A stretch of DNA of 64,000 nt from an uncultured Bacteroidaceae bacterium (GCA_944320965.1 CALUJO010000003.1:1-64000), one strand, 5' to 3'; positions 48,141 to 58,229 are shown, counted from the first letter of the stretch. Numbers and translations are program-made. The notes: generated from the sequence alone by a model not told the origin.

Positions 48141-48163
48141 TATTAACCCAATATTTTTAAAAT

Positions 48164-49816
48164 ATGAAAAAAACATTTATACTTTTGGCTATGCTCTTTG
48201 TTGTCTGCATTTCTTATGCGGCAGAGAAAACATTGGGCAATAATAATATTTGTGATACGGAAAGCATATCAGTTAATGCAACTGATGAAGATATAACATT
48301 TACCGATATTGTTATAGACTCTGAAAAAGCAGAGATTTCATGTGGTTTTGGCGTAAGTTATTTTAAGCATACAGCAACCAAGGACGGTGTTCTTGTATTT
48401 CATCCATTGAATTATGTTAATGTTATATTTTATGGGACAGACCAGACTGGAACAGAGGAGACAAGTCTTACTTTAAAACAGGATGCGTCATACCAGAAAT
48501 ATTATCAGGCAGATGTAAAGAGCGGAGAGACATATTATTTTAAAACAGGAATAGTATTGGATGCAGCTACGGTTGAAGTTTATTATGATGACGGTACTTC
48601 TGTTTCTGATATAACAATCAAGTCTTCATATAAAGACGGAGATACTTTCTTTTTGAATGGTGATAATCTGGAACTGACTATTGACCGTGAAGTTAATGTT
48701 TCATCATATAAAGTTCTTTATGGTAATGGTGAAAGTGTAGAAATACCTTCTGAGAATGTGAGAACAAGCTATTACAACAGTTTTTACTGTGTTCTGGAAT
48801 TGACCCCGGTTATAGAATCGCTTATAGATAAGGATAAGCTTTCTATGGATGATACTTTCACTGTACGTCTTGAAGGAATCACTGATAAGAATAATCCTGA
48901 TGTTATATATGGTGAGGACGGTGTATTTGAAGTATCCCTCGTCCTTGGTAAAATTCCTGCGTCCTTGACAGATATATCACCTGCATCAGGTACAAATATA
49001 TATACTTACTATGTAGAGGGTGGCGATGACGGATATATTGTCTTTACATTCTCTGAAGATATACAGGAAACATTGGACGTTTCCTATTCATATGGAGATG
49101 TTGAGGCCGGTTCATATGTTAAGGATGAACTTCCTTACGAGGTTGAAGGAAATAAAATTACTGTAAATATTCAGGGAGTTACTTTCCCGGAGAAAGTACT
49201 TACCATGACATCCGGAGAAGTACAGACAGTTGTAACCATATCATTGACCGGTGTTCAAACTGTTGATGGCGGTCAAGTTTCTCCAAATATCGGAAATCTG
49301 CTTGGAGCTATATATAAAGTAGTAAAGCAGGAAATTGATTATGTTTGCGACTTTATTCCTGGTAATGGCGAATCAATTGACGGCTTTTCTGAGATTATAG
49401 TATGGACAACTGCAAAAATCTTTTTCGATGGTGTAGAACTTGCTTACAAAGATAAGGAAGATGCTGATAAGGTTGCAGAATTCACATCAGAGGAATGTCC
49501 TTCAGTTTACAGCGAAGATTATGCAGGTTATATAATAACTGTGCCGCTTTCCGGAATAGAGTTCGGTGCCGGAGATGTAAATCTTACAGTGCTTAACGTA
49601 AGACTTGCTAACGGTGACGAAAAGGAAATTAATGCAACATTTACTACTACAGGTTCAGGCTCCGGTATAGCTGAGGCTTTAGCTGCAGACAGTGTCGTTA
49701 AGGTGTACGACGTTAACGGAGTTTTTGTTGCCGAAGGTCTTGTTAAAGATGTGACAAGAAATCTTGAAAAAGGAAAAGTATATGTAGTAAACGGACAAAA
49801 GCTTATTGTAGAGTAA
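48164..49816 (+). CDS. Secreted Ig-like repeat protein with T9SS-type C-terminal tail
   Basis: A 550-residue protein with a signal peptide (TFILLAMLFVVCISYAAEK). It is almost all beta-strand, with at least three Ig-like modules (about residues 40-150, 155-270, 275-380, then a further one). One shows the Big_5-like start PASLTDISPASGTNIYTYYV and another VCDFIPGNGESIDGFSEIIV. The last 40 residues, VVKVYDVNGVFVAEGLV to GKVYVVNGQKLIVE, resemble a short type IX sorting tail. No enzyme motif is seen. It may be an adhesin or surface protein encoded beside the larger cargo. I do not recognise a named family. Confidence 0.7.
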   Translation: MKKTFILLAMLFVVCISYAAEKTLGNNNICDTESISVNATDEDITFTDIVIDSEKAEISCGFGVSYFKHTATKDGVLVFHPLNYVNVIFYGTDQTGTEETSLTLKQDASYQKYYQADVKSGETYYFKTGIVLDAATVEVYYDDGTSVSDITIKSSYKDGDTFFLNGDNLELTIDREVNVSSYKVLYGNGESVEIPSENVRTSYYNSFYCVLELTPVIESLIDKDKLSMDDTFTVRLEGITDKNNPDVIYGEDGVFEVSLVLGKIPASLTDISPASGTNIYTYYVEGGDDGYIVFTFSEDIQETLDVSYSYGDVEAGSYVKDELPYEVEGNKITVNIQGVTFPEKVLTMTSGEVQTVVTISLTGVQTVDGGQVSPNIGNLLGAIYKVVKQEIDYVCDFIPGNGESIDGFSEIIVWTTAKIFFDGVELAYKDKEDADKVAEFTSEECPSVYSEDYAGYIITVPLSGIEFGAGDVNLTVLNVRLANGDEKEINATFTTTGSGSGIAEALAADSVVKVYDVNGVFVAEGLVKDVTRNLEKGKVYVVNGQKLIVE

Positions 49817-49839
49817 CAGAGTCTGTTTAACGATAAAAC

Positions 49840-49872
49840 AAAAGCGGTCCGGATTTATTCCGGACCGCTTTT
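49840..49872. terminator. Bidirectional terminator between Ig-like protein and nitroreductase genes
   Basis: Perfect 13-bp stem AAAAGCGGTCCGG/CCGGACCGCTTTT with a 7-nt loop, between convergent genes. Confidence 0.85.
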
Positions 49873-49931
49873 GTTTTGTGTATACTTTTATATTTTAAAG
49901 AGTATATATGCCTGTACGTTTTATGCAATAC

Positions 49932-50456
49932 TTATCTTATTATTCTTGTGTATCCTTCCTTGCGTTCCTTTGCAGGTGCAGGCTCTGCTGCGGCATATCC
50001 TGCTGCAAGGGCTCCAATGCCTTTGAGTCCTTTCGGAAGGCCCATTTTCTGCATAAGCAGCTTTCCTTCGTCTGATGCAAACATTTCCGCTTCACGATGA
50101 ATCCAGCAAGTGCCGATATTGAGTGATGTAGCAGCAATCATCATATTCTCTAATACGCAGGTTGCATCATAGATTCCATTGGCAAAATCCTCAGGAACAA
50201 AAACAAGTATTATTGTCGGTGCGCCATAGTATGGGTCTGATTCCGCACCCATTATGCGTGCGTTCATTTTTCTAAGTTCGTTTGCCATATCCTTGTTCTG
50301 CACGGCAACTATAAAGGGTGATTGCATGCCTCTTGAGGTAGGAGCAAATGTTCCGGCTCTTAGAATTGCGTCAAGCTCTTCATCCTTTATCTGTTCGGGT
50401 CTGTAGGCACGGATACTGCGTCTTTTTTCCAGTATATTTAAAACTTCGTTTGTCAT
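49932..50456 (-). CDS. Nitroreductase family protein
   Basis: A 174-residue FMN-dependent oxidoreductase of the nitroreductase superfamily. FMN-binding residues lie in LEKRRSIRAYRPEQ and RAGTFAPTSRGMQSPFIVAV. Near the C-terminus is the typical NIGTCWIHREAEMF and LKGIGALAAGYAAAEP. It is shorter than NfsB (about 217), as many single-domain members are. It starts 1 nt after the sufE stop and lies in the M28-sufE operon. The physiological substrate is not known. I start at ATG 50456, not the longer in-frame extension into sufE. Confidence 0.88.
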   Translation of the reverse strand: MTNEVLNILEKRRSIRAYRPEQIKDEELDAILRAGTFAPTSRGMQSPFIVAVQNKDMANELRKMNARIMGAESDPYYGAPTIILVFVPEDFANGIYDATCVLENMMIAATSLNIGTCWIHREAEMFASDEGKLLMQKMGLPKGLKGIGALAAGYAAAEPAPAKERKEGYTRIIR

Positions 50457-50457
50457 A

Positions 50458-50880
50458 TCAGTTCTGTTTTGCTTTAAATGCCAGTGCATACATTCTCATT
50501 TTCTTTACCATAGCAACAAGTCCGTTGCTGCGTGTCGGTGACAGATGTTCTTTAAGTCCGATCTTTTCAATGAAATAGAGGTCGGCATCAAGTATTTCAT
50601 CCGGTGTCCTGTCGTTAAGTACCTTTATGAGCAGAGCGATTATTCCCTTAACAATAAGTGCGTCGCTTTCTGCCTGGAAGTGAATCTTTCCGTCAATCAG
50701 GTCTGCCTGAAGCCATACACGGCTCTGGCAACCGTCAATCAGGTTATTGTCTGTCTTGTATTCTTCTGCAATAGGTTCCTGCTCAGAACCAAGGTCAATC
50801 AGCATCTGGTATTTGTCCATCCAGTCTTCAATGTCACCGAATTCTTCGATTACCTCGTTTTGAATGTCATTTATTGTCAT
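50458..50880 (-). CDS. sufE: Cysteine desulfuration protein SufE
   Basis: A 140-residue SufE: it accepts the persulfide from SufS and passes sulfur to SufBCD. The active Cys is Cys51 in NLIDGCQSRVWLQADL, the same residue number as in E. coli SufE. Conserved regions include EEFGDIEDWMDKYQMLIDLG and the C-terminal LSPTRSNGLVAMVKKMR. Its desulfurase SufS is encoded about 37 kb away with sufBCD. It lies in a run with the M28 gene (13 nt upstream) and a nitroreductase (1 nt downstream). Confidence 0.95.
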   Translation of the reverse strand: MTINDIQNEVIEEFGDIEDWMDKYQMLIDLGSEQEPIAEEYKTDNNLIDGCQSRVWLQADLIDGKIHFQAESDALIVKGIIALLIKVLNDRTPDEILDADLYFIEKIGLKEHLSPTRSNGLVAMVKKMRMYALAFKAKQN

Positions 50881-50893
50881 AGTCTTTAAAGTT

Positions 50894-51877
50894 TTATTTT
50901 TCCGAATAAATCACGTTAAGCATAACGGTTCCCACTTTTGCAAGCATATCCTTGTCAATACCGTCCATATTATCGTTTACGGTATGCCAGAAATCGCCGA
51001 AACCTTCGGCTGCAGGGTCATTGTGTATAATGTCAACGCAAGGGATTCTTGCAATTTCATTAACCGGAACATGGTCGTCTGTTATATATCCGCAGTGCTG
51101 GTCTACGAATATATGGGCATATCCCAGTTCGCCAGCCTTGTTCCATATCTTCTTTACGACAGATGATGCGTAGTCGACAGAGAAGCTTTCCTTGCAGAAT
51201 ACGGCATTCTTTGCACCCACCATGTCAAGAAGTACGGCATAACGGGCATTATATCCTGCCTTGTGCGGGTTGTATGCCCAGTATTGCGAGCCAAGACACC
51301 ATGATTTTTCATCATACTGTCCCTTGTGGAAACGTGGTGTTCCGCTGTCTTCTGCATCAAAAAGGATGATGTCAATGCCTATTTGCGGTTTGTTCATTGA
51401 AATCTGTCTTGCTATTTCAAGCAGAACTCCTACGCCCGAGCCGCCGTCGTTGGCCCCGTCAATAGCTGTATGGTAGTTCTTTTCATTAGCGTCATTGTCT
51501 GCCCACGGACGTGTATCCCAGTGTGCGCAAAGCATTACACGCTTTACGTTCTGCGGGTCAAAACTGGCAATTATGTTGCGGGCGTTCATCTGTACGCCGT
51601 CATATCTCATCAGCTGCATTTCCTGTGTCACAACTTCGGCTCCGTATGATTTGAGTTTGTTTACAAGATAGTCTCCGCATTCCCTGTGTCCTTTTGTGTT
51701 TGGGACTCTGGGACCGAAATCAACCTGTTTCTGTACGAAGCTGTAAGCGCTGTCACCGTTGAATGCCGGGACTGATATTGTTGTTTTGACTGTTTCCTGT
51801 TTTGACTGTTTCTGTGAGTTGCCGCATGATATTCCGCAGGCTGCTATTACCAAAATTGAGAAAATAAGACTTTTCAT
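50894..51877 (-). CDS. M28 family lipoprotein, probable glutaminyl-peptide cyclotransferase
   Basis: A 327-residue zinc-dependent M28 protein. The signal ends in a lipobox with Cys20 or so (CGISCGN), suggesting lipid anchoring. Metal and catalytic residues: CAHWDTRPWADND (His/Asp), AIDGANDGGSGVGVLLEIAR (Asp), ILFDAEDSGTP (Glu) and FWHTVNDNMDGID (His). The overall order and the WCLGSQYWA and LLDMVGAKNAVF stretches resemble bacterial glutaminyl cyclases that form N-terminal pyroglutamate, known in oral Bacteroidales. Classification as cyclase rather than aminopeptidase is inference. It heads the operon with sufE. Confidence 0.82.
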   Translation of the reverse strand: MKSLIFSILVIAACGISCGNSQKQSKQETVKTTISVPAFNGDSAYSFVQKQVDFGPRVPNTKGHRECGDYLVNKLKSYGAEVVTQEMQLMRYDGVQMNARNIIASFDPQNVKRVMLCAHWDTRPWADNDANEKNYHTAIDGANDGGSGVGVLLEIARQISMNKPQIGIDIILFDAEDSGTPRFHKGQYDEKSWCLGSQYWAYNPHKAGYNARYAVLLDMVGAKNAVFCKESFSVDYASSVVKKIWNKAGELGYAHIFVDQHCGYITDDHVPVNEIARIPCVDIIHNDPAAEGFGDFWHTVNDNMDGIDKDMLAKVGTVMLNVIYSEK

Positions 51878-51904
51878 AAAGTTTGTGTTTATTGGCAAAT
51901 ATAT

Positions 51905-51941
51905 AAAAAAAGCTGCATATCGTCGTGATACGCAGCTTTTA
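51905..51941. terminator. Terminator between gpmI and M28 genes
   Basis: AAAAGCTGCATATC (51907-51920) pairs with GATACGCAGCTTTT (51927-51940) with one mismatched pair, and A/T runs flank both sides. It ends the gpmI transcript (minus strand). Confidence 0.75.
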
Positions 51942-51958
51942 ATAATGATATCTTAAGA

Positions 51959-53476
51959 TTATTTGATAAGTACGTTACCAGTCATTTCGGCAGGAATTTC
52001 CATACCCATGATTTTCAGAATTGAAGGAGCAACGTCTGCAAGACGTCCGTTTTCAACTTTTGCGTCCTTGTTTTCTGTTACGTAAACAAATGGAACAGGG
52101 TTCAGTGAGTGAGCTGTGTTAGGTGTTCCGTCTGGGTTGATAGCATAATCGGCATTACCGTGGTCGGCAATGATGATAGCTTCGTAGTCATGAGCCTTAG
52201 CTGCTTCGATAACATCCTTAACACAGTTGTCAACAGCAACTACAGCCTTTTCAATTGCTTCGTAGATACCTGTGTGACCAACCATATCACCGTTAGCGTA
52301 GTTAACGACAATGAAGTCATATTTTTCAGTGTTGATAGCTTCAACAAGTTTGTCTTTAACTTCGTAAACACTCATTTCTGGCTTAAGGTCGTATGTTGCA
52401 ACCTTTGGAGAAGGAACAAGGATACGGTCTTCGCCTTCGTATGGAGTTTCGCGTCCGCCGTTGAAGAAGAATGTAACGTGTGCATACTTTTCTGTTTCAG
52501 CAATGTGAAGCTGTTTCTTTCCGTTTGCAGAAAGGTATTCGCCAAGAGTATTGTTTACGTTTTCCTTGTCAAATAGAATGTGAACTCCCTTGAATGAAGC
52601 ATCGTATGGAGTCATACAGTAGTACTGCAATCCTGGGATAGTCTTCATGCCTGCTTCAGGCATATCCTGCTGTGTAAGAACAACTGTAAGTTCCTTTGCA
52701 CGGTCGTTACGGTAGTTGAAGAAGATAACTACATCACCTTCTTTGATAGTACCGTCGAAGTTTGCACTTGTGATAGGCTTAACGAATTCGTCTGTTACGC
52801 CTTCATCATAAGATTCCTGCATTGCCTGAACCATTGATTCTGCTTTCTTTCCTTCGCCTGCAACAAGAAGGTCGTATGCAAGTTTAACGCGTTCCCAACG
52901 TTTGTCGCGGTCCATTGCATAATAACGTCCGATAACAGAAGCGATTCTGCCTGCAGACTGTGCGCAGTGCTTTTCAACATCTTCAATGAATCCCTTGCCG
53001 CTCTTAGGGTCAGTGTCACGACCGTCCATGAAGCAGTGAATGAATGTTCTTTCGTCAAGACCATATTCCTTTGCTATATCACAAAGTTTGAACAGGTGGT
53101 CAAGTGAACTGTGGACACCTCCTGTTGAAGTAAGTCCCATGAAATGTATGTTCTTTCCGTTTTCCTTTGCGTATGAGAATGCTGATACTATTTCAGGATT
53201 CTTCATAATGCTGTTGTCAGCGCAGGCACGGTTGATTTTTACAAGGTCCTGATATACGATACGTCCTGCACCGATATTAAGGTGACCTACTTCAGAGTTA
53301 CCCATCTGTCCGTCAGGAAGGCCAACGTTTTCGCCGCTTGCCTGAAGCTGTGAGTTAGGGTATGTGCTTGTAAGATAGTCCCAATAAGGAGTTGGAGTTG
53401 ATGCAATAACGTCATCTTTCTTGTGATCGCCGATTCCCCATCCGTCGAGAATCATCAAAAGCGCTTTCTTTGCCAT
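51959..53476 (-). CDS. gpmI: 2,3-bisphosphoglycerate-independent phosphoglycerate mutase
   Basis: A 505-residue glycolytic enzyme converting 3- to 2-phosphoglycerate via a phosphoserine intermediate and two Mn ions. The catalytic Ser is in [20 protein letters not shown]. Metal ligands are seen in [10 protein letters not shown] (Asp), [17 protein letters not shown] and [20 protein letters not shown]. The N-terminal phosphatase-like and central transferase domains are complete, at normal length (about 505-515). A TAATTTTG promoter box lies at 53526-53533. It is a single-gene unit with highly biased codons. Confidence 0.97.
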   Translation of the reverse strand: MAKKALLMILDGWGIGDHKKDDVIASTPTPYWDYLTSTYPNSQLQASGENVGLPDGQMGNSEVGHLNIGAGRIVYQDLVKINRACADNSIMKNPEIVSAFSYAKENGKNIHFMGLTSTGGVHSSLDHLFKLCDIAKEYGLDERTFIHCFMDGRDTDPKSGKGFIEDVEKHCAQSAGRIASVIGRYYAMDRDKRWERVKLAYDLLVAGEGKKAESMVQAMQESYDEGVTDEFVKPITSANFDGTIKEGDVVIFFNYRNDRAKELTVVLTQQDMPEAGMKTIPGLQYYCMTPYDASFKGVHILFDKENVNNTLGEYLSANGKKQLHIAETEKYAHVTFFFNGGRETPYEGEDRILVPSPKVATYDLKPEMSVYEVKDKLVEAINTEKYDFIVVNYANGDMVGHTGIYEAIEKAVVAVDNCVKDVIEAAKAHDYEAIIIADHGNADYAINPDGTPNTAHSLNPVPFVYVTENKDAKVENGRLADVAPSILKIMGMEIPAEMTGNVLIK

Positions 53477-53525
53477 AATTTCTATGATTTTATTAGGTTA
53501 TTTTTATTTCCTCTTTTTCCGGATG

Positions 53526-53533
53526 CAAAATTA
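53526..53533 (-). promoter_or_regulatory. -7 promoter box for gpmI
   Basis: Minus-strand TAATTTTG matches TAnnTTTG, 49 nt before the gpmI start. Confidence 0.5.
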
Positions 53534-53695
53534 CAAAAAAAATCACAGTTTTATCAGTGTCGTCCGTTCATTGTGCCAATTCTGTAAATATATTAACTTT
53601 CAGAAACTTTATGCAAGGATATGACAGTTGTTATGCAGCTGTCTTACGATAGGGAATAAGCGGTTTTTTTAAATAATCGGGCGTACATGTCTTGT

Positions 53696-53758
53696 AACCG
53701 GAAGTTCCGGTTTTACAACCTAAGGCTTCGGTTATATGAACAAAGCCTTAGGTTTGAG
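53696..53758. repeat. Tandem palindromic 21-nt repeat, locus C (3 units)
   Basis: Units start at 53696, 53717 and 53739 (21 and 22 nt apart). Each is close to palindromic: AACCGGAAGTTCCGGTT is perfect and AACCTAAGGCTTCGGTT imperfect, with spacers such as TATATG. The same family as loci A and B. Confidence 0.7.
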
Positions 53759-53815
53759 ATATCATTTAAAGTATTTTTAATTTGTGCAGTAATGTCTGAT
53801 TGGGGATGATGTTGT

Positions 53816-53858
53816 ATATAAAAAGCGAGGCTTTTGCTTTATAGCAAAAGACCTCGCT
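53816..53858 (-). terminator. Terminator after DUF3467 gene
   Basis: AGCGAGG-C-TTTTGCT (53824-53838) pairs with AGCAAAAGACCTCGCT (53843-53858) through about 14 bp, then a T-run on the minus strand. Confidence 0.8.
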
Positions 53859-53887
53859 GTATTCATATTCCGCTGTATGTATAAATT

Positions 53888-54193
53888 TCAGGCTTCTCCT
53901 TTAACGTGATTTATCATATTGTACGGATTGTCTTCTGGCAGTTTGATTTCGCCGTTCTGACTCTCATATTTTCTGATATTGTCTTCAAGAGCGCGCATCA
54001 GTCGTTTTGCATGTTCTGGAGTCATAATGATTCTTGCATGCACCTTTGCGCTTTTCACTCCCGGAACTATTCTTACAAAGTCTGTTACAAACTCTGATGG
54101 TGAATGGGATATAATTGCCAGATTTGAATATATTCCCTGAGCGGTATTCTCGTCAAGAGATATTTTCAGTTCGTTTTCTGTTATCTTTTCCAT
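53888..54193 (-). CDS. DUF3467 domain-containing protein
   Basis: A 101-residue protein with the DUF3467 family pattern: IYSNLAIISHSPSEFVTDFV followed by KVHARIIMTPEHAKRLMRAL. Its function is unknown; the compact conserved fold suggests a small cytoplasmic binding protein. It lies 24 nt after ctpA in the same direction. A terminator follows, so it ends the parE-coaD-ctpA-DUF3467 transcript. Confidence 0.85.
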   Translation of the reverse strand: MEKITENELKISLDENTAQGIYSNLAIISHSPSEFVTDFVRIVPGVKSAKVHARIIMTPEHAKRLMRALEDNIRKYESQNGEIKLPEDNPYNMINHVKGEA

Positions 54194-54217
54194 AATATGT
54201 ATGTTTTTTGTTTTGTA

Positions 54218-55810
54218 TCAGTTTTCTTTTTTTGTCAGTATTGCTTCGTAAGTTCCGTCGTTCAGTATGCGGAGCGCTGTTTTCACAACTTCATCGCTGT
54301 TGTTCATTATCTTCAGATATTCGTTCAGCGACCATAAATCCCTGGCTACAAGAGCCTTGATTTGCAATGAAATTTGCGGTAGAGATTCATTCAGGGTAGA
54401 GTCGTTATACTCTATTTTGTTCTTGTCTGCTTCTTTCTTTATGATATCCATTATCTCGTCTCCAACCTTGAACTTGCGTTCGTATGCTTCAAAGTCTTTG
54501 TATTTCTTCTGAAGTTTCTCTCTGTTCAAATCAATATACTGTGTTACGGCAGAGTTTAGAACTCCTTTGAATGCAAGTTCCTTATGTAGTTTCGTGAATT
54601 TTGTTGTATCAAGCGGTACGAAATAGTCGGGCATTATGCCTCCTCCTCCGTAAACTGTCCTGCCAAGGCGCAGTGTCTTGTATTTGAGCGAATCCGGAAA
54701 ATGTATGCTGTCCGCATTTGACATTTCTCCGTGATTGTATCTGTTTATGAGGTCTTTTTCATAATCCTTTCCGTCTCCGTAAGGCTTCTGTATCAGTCTT
54801 CCCGAAGGTATATAGTATCTTGATGTTGTAATTTTTATCATTGAGCCGTCCGGCAAGTCCAGAATCTGCTGAACCAGTCCTTTTCCGAATGTCCTTCTTC
54901 CTACGATTACGCCACGGTCGTGGTCCTGTATTGCTCCGCTCAGGATTTCGCTTGCCGAAGCAGAGTAGTCATCGGTCAGTACAACCAGTCTTTCTGTTCT
55001 GTATTTTCCGTTGCCCTGAGCTTTCAGTTCCTGTCTTCTGACGTTAAGTCCCTCGGTATATACAATCATGTCGTCGTTGTTCAGGAATTCATTTATGATT
55101 TTTGCTGCCGCCATCAGGTATCCTCCGCCGTTGCCCTGTAGGTCAAGTACAAGGTCTTCCATGCCTTTTGCCTTAAGCTCTTTCATGGCTTTCATGAACT
55201 CATCGTATGTTGTCGCGCCAAACTGTTCTATTCTTATGTATCCTGTCCTTTTGTCAAGCATGAAATATGCATTGATGCTGTTTACGGGAATCTTGTCGCG
55301 TTTCATACTGAACTGCATAACTCCGTCAACGCCTCGTCTTACGACACCGACATTAACTTTGGTTCCCTTCTTGCCTTTTATCTTTGTCATGATAATGTCA
55401 GTACTCATGTTCTTTCCGGCAATGACGGTATCGTTGACAGATATTATTTTGTCTCCCGCCATTATACCGGCTTTTTCGGCAGGGCCGTCGGTTATTGTCT
55501 GAATGACGAACAGGGTATCGTTTGTCATGTTGAACTGTATTCCTATGCCGTTGAAGTTCCCGTTCATGCTTTCATTGAACCTTTTCACTTCTTTAGGTGA
55601 AAGGTAGTCCGAATGAGGGTCCAGCTCCTTCAGCATGGCTTTTATTGCAGTTTCAACCATCTTGTTTTCATCAACCGAATCAACATACATGTTTGTGATG
55701 GCATAGGTTGCCATCTGCAGCTTTCTGATAGGGTCCTGTGCCATGGCTGTGCAGGACAATGCAATGAATGCGAGTACGGTTATGGCTAATCTTGAAATTG
55801 TTTTCATCAT
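54218..55810 (-). CDS. S41 family C-terminal processing peptidase
   Basis: A 530-residue exported protease of the CtpA/Tsp type. Signal peptide MMKTISRLAITVLAFIALSC, cleaved near AMAQ. A PDZ domain spans about residues 85-170 (FNGIGIQFNMTNDTLFVIQT, AEKAGIMAGDKIISVNDTVI). The S41 core has TGYIRIEQFGATTYDEFMKA, DLQGNGGGYLMAA and the catalytic DDYSASASEILSGAIQDHDR with the Ser, then FGKGLVQQI with the Lys. A C-terminal extension of about 140 residues follows. It probably trims periplasmic proteins. Start: ATG 55810; the upstream TTG was rejected. Confidence 0.93.
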   Translation of the reverse strand: MMKTISRLAITVLAFIALSCTAMAQDPIRKLQMATYAITNMYVDSVDENKMVETAIKAMLKELDPHSDYLSPKEVKRFNESMNGNFNGIGIQFNMTNDTLFVIQTITDGPAEKAGIMAGDKIISVNDTVIAGKNMSTDIIMTKIKGKKGTKVNVGVVRRGVDGVMQFSMKRDKIPVNSINAYFMLDKRTGYIRIEQFGATTYDEFMKAMKELKAKGMEDLVLDLQGNGGGYLMAAAKIINEFLNNDDMIVYTEGLNVRRQELKAQGNGKYRTERLVVLTDDYSASASEILSGAIQDHDRGVIVGRRTFGKGLVQQILDLPDGSMIKITTSRYYIPSGRLIQKPYGDGKDYEKDLINRYNHGEMSNADSIHFPDSLKYKTLRLGRTVYGGGGIMPDYFVPLDTTKFTKLHKELAFKGVLNSAVTQYIDLNREKLQKKYKDFEAYERKFKVGDEIMDIIKKEADKNKIEYNDSTLNESLPQISLQIKALVARDLWSLNEYLKIMNNSDEVVKTALRILNDGTYEAILTKKEN

Positions 55811-55817
55811 TTTTATT

Positions 55818-56276
55818 TTATAGGTCAAGTCTCATCCCTTCGGGAATAAAATCGGATACATCTTTTCCGTAGCTGATAAGTTCTCTTACGATGCTTGAAC
55901 TAATGCATGTAAGTTCGGCTTCCGTAAATAGAAGAATGGTTTCGATGCCGGTAAGTCTTCTGTTTACATCGGCAATGGCTTCTTCATACTCAAAGTCCTT
56001 TACACTTCTGATGCCTCTGATTATTATATCTGCATTGGTCTCTTTTGCGAAATCGACTGTCAGGCAACTGTAAGCTTCTACTGAAACTCTCGGGTTGTCC
56101 TTGTACAGTTCCCTTATCATCGCAAGTCTTTTCTCTGCAGGAAAGAACGTTTTCTTGTTGTCATTGACTCCGATTGCGATAACAATATGGTCAATAAAGG
56201 CAAGTGCCCTTTCAACTATTGAATAGTGTCCTTTTGTAAACGGGTCGAACGTTCCCGGAAATATAGCTTTTCTCAT
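55818..56276 (-). CDS. coaD: Phosphopantetheine adenylyltransferase
   Basis: A 152-residue nucleotidyltransferase that adds AMP to 4'-phosphopantetheine, the penultimate step of CoA synthesis. The start [20 protein letters not shown] carries the TxGH motif. The [20 protein letters not shown] segment carries the second nucleotide motif. An upstream in-frame extension into parE was rejected because conservation starts at MRKAIFPG. The start lies 13 nt after the parE stop and the stop 7 nt before ctpA, so the three genes are probably one transcript. Confidence 0.95.
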   Translation of the reverse strand: MRKAIFPGTFDPFTKGHYSIVERALAFIDHIVIAIGVNDNKKTFFPAEKRLAMIRELYKDNPRVSVEAYSCLTVDFAKETNADIIIRGIRSVKDFEYEEAIADVNRRLTGIETILLFTEAELTCISSSIVRELISYGKDVSDFIPEGMRLDL

Positions 56277-56289
56277 ATTTACAATGTCG

Positions 56290-58194
56290 TCAGTTAACTT
56301 TGTCTTCCTCGACAACAAGATTGTCAATTATGAATTCCTGTCTTTCCATGGTGTTTTTGCCCATGTAGTATTCAAGCAGTTCGTTTACGGCATCGGTCTT
56401 TTTCATTGTGACCTTGTCCAGTCTCATGTCTTTGCCTATGAAGTGTGTAAACTCTTCTGGTGATATTTCTCCAAGACCTTTGAATCGTGTTATTTCCGGA
56501 TTCGGCTGGAGTTCTTCAATAGCCTTGATTCTTTCTTCCTCGCTGTAGCAGTAAACAGTCTTTCCTTTCTTTGTGTTGCGCACGCGGAACAGAGGTGTCT
56601 GAAGGATATAGACATGACCTTTCTTTATAAGGTCCGGGAAGAACTGCAGGAAGAATGTGATGATAAGTAGTCGGATATGCATACCGTCCACATCGGCATC
56701 GGTTGCAACGATTACCTTGTTGTATCTCAATCCTTCAAGTCCGTCCTCAATGTTAAGGGCTGCCTGAAGCAGGTTGAATTCTTCATTTTCGTAAACTACC
56801 TTCTTTGTCAGTCCGAAACAGTTCAGCGGCTTACCGCGCAAACTGAATACTGCCTGGGTATTTACGTCACGGCTTTTGGTTATTGAACCGCTCGCAGAGT
56901 TACCCTCTGTTATGAATATGCACGATTCTTCTTTCTTTTCCTGTTCTTTTATATCGTTGAAGTGTATACGGCAGTCACGGAGTTTCTTGTTGTGCAGGCT
57001 GGCTTTCTTGGCACGTTCCCTTGCAAGTTTGGTAACTCCCGCAATTGCTTTTCTTTCTTTTTCCGACTCCTGAATCTTTTGCAACATGGCTTCGGCAACA
57101 TCAGGATGTTTGTGCATGTAATTGTCAACATTTTCCTTTATGAAATCGCCGACAAATTTGTTTACACTCACACCTGAAAGCGGGTACGGATTGCCTTCGG
57201 AATCCTTTTCAGGCGCCATTGTCAGAGAGCCGAGCTTGATTTTTGTCTGACTTTCGAATGTAGGTTCAATGACATTTATCGCTATTGCGGCAACAAGTCC
57301 GTTACGTATATCCTGGAACTCGTGGTTCTTGTTGAAGAACTCTTTTATTGTCCTTGCTATATGTTCCTTGAATGCGCTCTGGTGTGTACCGCCAAGTGTG
57401 GTATGCTGTCCGTTCACAAACGAATAGTATTCCTCGCCATATTGTGAACTGTGTGTAAATGCAATTTCAATATCTTCTCCCGTAAGGTGTATTATTGGGT
57501 ACAGTCCGGGTGAAGTCATATTGTCGTTTAATAGGTCTTCCAGGCCGTTGCGGCTTAGAATTTTCTGACCGTTGTAAACAATGGTCAGTCCGGCATTCAG
57601 ATATGTATAGTTTCTGAGCATTGTTTCAATGAACTCCGGCCTGAACTGGTAGTTTTGAAACAGGGTATTGTCCGGTTCAAAATATATGTAAGTACCGTTT
57701 TCTTCAGTAGTTTCGGTTGTCTGGTCGCTTATAAGTTCGCCTCTTTCAAAAATAGCTTCACGCATCTGTTTTTCCCTTACGCTTCGGGCAATAAAACGTG
57801 AACTCAAGGCATTGACAGCTTTTGCTCCCACACCGTTCAGTCCGACACTCTTCTTGAAGGCTTTTGTGTCATATTTACCGCCGGTATTAAGCATTGAAAC
57901 CGCGTCAACCAGACTGCCCAATGGGATACCTCGTCCGTAGTCCCTGACAGAAACACGCAGGTTGTCCTCAATATTCACTTCGATACGTTTTCCCGCATTC
58001 ATCTTGAATTCGTCAATACTGTTGTCGATTACTTCCTTCAACAGTACGTAAATTCCGTCTTCAGGCTGTGAGCCGTCTCCGAGTCGTCCTATGTACATAC
58101 CCGGTCTGGTCCTCACATGTTCCATATCACTGAGGTGTCTTATGTTTTCTTCTGTGTATTCTGTTTGTGGTTGCTGGTTTAAGATATCTTCCAT
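56290..58194 (-). CDS. parE: DNA topoisomerase IV subunit B
   Basis: A 634-residue type IIA topoisomerase ATPase subunit. The GHKL domain has [42 protein letters not shown] and [15 protein letters not shown]. The Toprim region reads [20 protein letters not shown] and [12 protein letters not shown]. The motif [20 protein letters not shown] distinguishes it from the gyrase at 17009-18976. ParE resolves catenated chromosomes with ParC, which is not in the window. A TATCTTTG promoter box lies at 58222-58229. It heads the parE-coaD-ctpA-DUF3467 operon. Confidence 0.93.
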   Translation of the reverse strand: MEDILNQQPQTEYTEENIRHLSDMEHVRTRPGMYIGRLGDGSQPEDGIYVLLKEVIDNSIDEFKMNAGKRIEVNIEDNLRVSVRDYGRGIPLGSLVDAVSMLNTGGKYDTKAFKKSVGLNGVGAKAVNALSSRFIARSVREKQMREAIFERGELISDQTTETTEENGTYIYFEPDNTLFQNYQFRPEFIETMLRNYTYLNAGLTIVYNGQKILSRNGLEDLLNDNMTSPGLYPIIHLTGEDIEIAFTHSSQYGEEYYSFVNGQHTTLGGTHQSAFKEHIARTIKEFFNKNHEFQDIRNGLVAAIAINVIEPTFESQTKIKLGSLTMAPEKDSEGNPYPLSGVSVNKFVGDFIKENVDNYMHKHPDVAEAMLQKIQESEKERKAIAGVTKLARERAKKASLHNKKLRDCRIHFNDIKEQEKKEESCIFITEGNSASGSITKSRDVNTQAVFSLRGKPLNCFGLTKKVVYENEEFNLLQAALNIEDGLEGLRYNKVIVATDADVDGMHIRLLIITFFLQFFPDLIKKGHVYILQTPLFRVRNTKKGKTVYCYSEEERIKAIEELQPNPEITRFKGLGEISPEEFTHFIGKDMRLDKVTMKKTDAVNELLEYYMGKNTMERQEFIIDNLVVEEDKVN

Positions 58195-58221
58195 ATATGT
58201 CTGTTTATAGCAAATGACTTA

Positions 58222-58229
58222 CAAAGATA
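58222..58229 (-). promoter_or_regulatory. -7 promoter box for parE operon
   Basis: Minus-strand TATCTTTG matches TAnnTTTG, 28 nt before the parE start, divergent from the methyltransferase gene. Confidence 0.5.

Larger units (their letters stand above)
53477..53887. other. Intergenic region between gpmI and DUF3467 genes
   Basis: 411 nt. It contains the gpmI promoter box (53526-53533), tandem palindromic repeat locus C (53696-53758) and a terminator for the DUF3467 gene (53816-53858). No gene supported. Confidence 0.6.
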
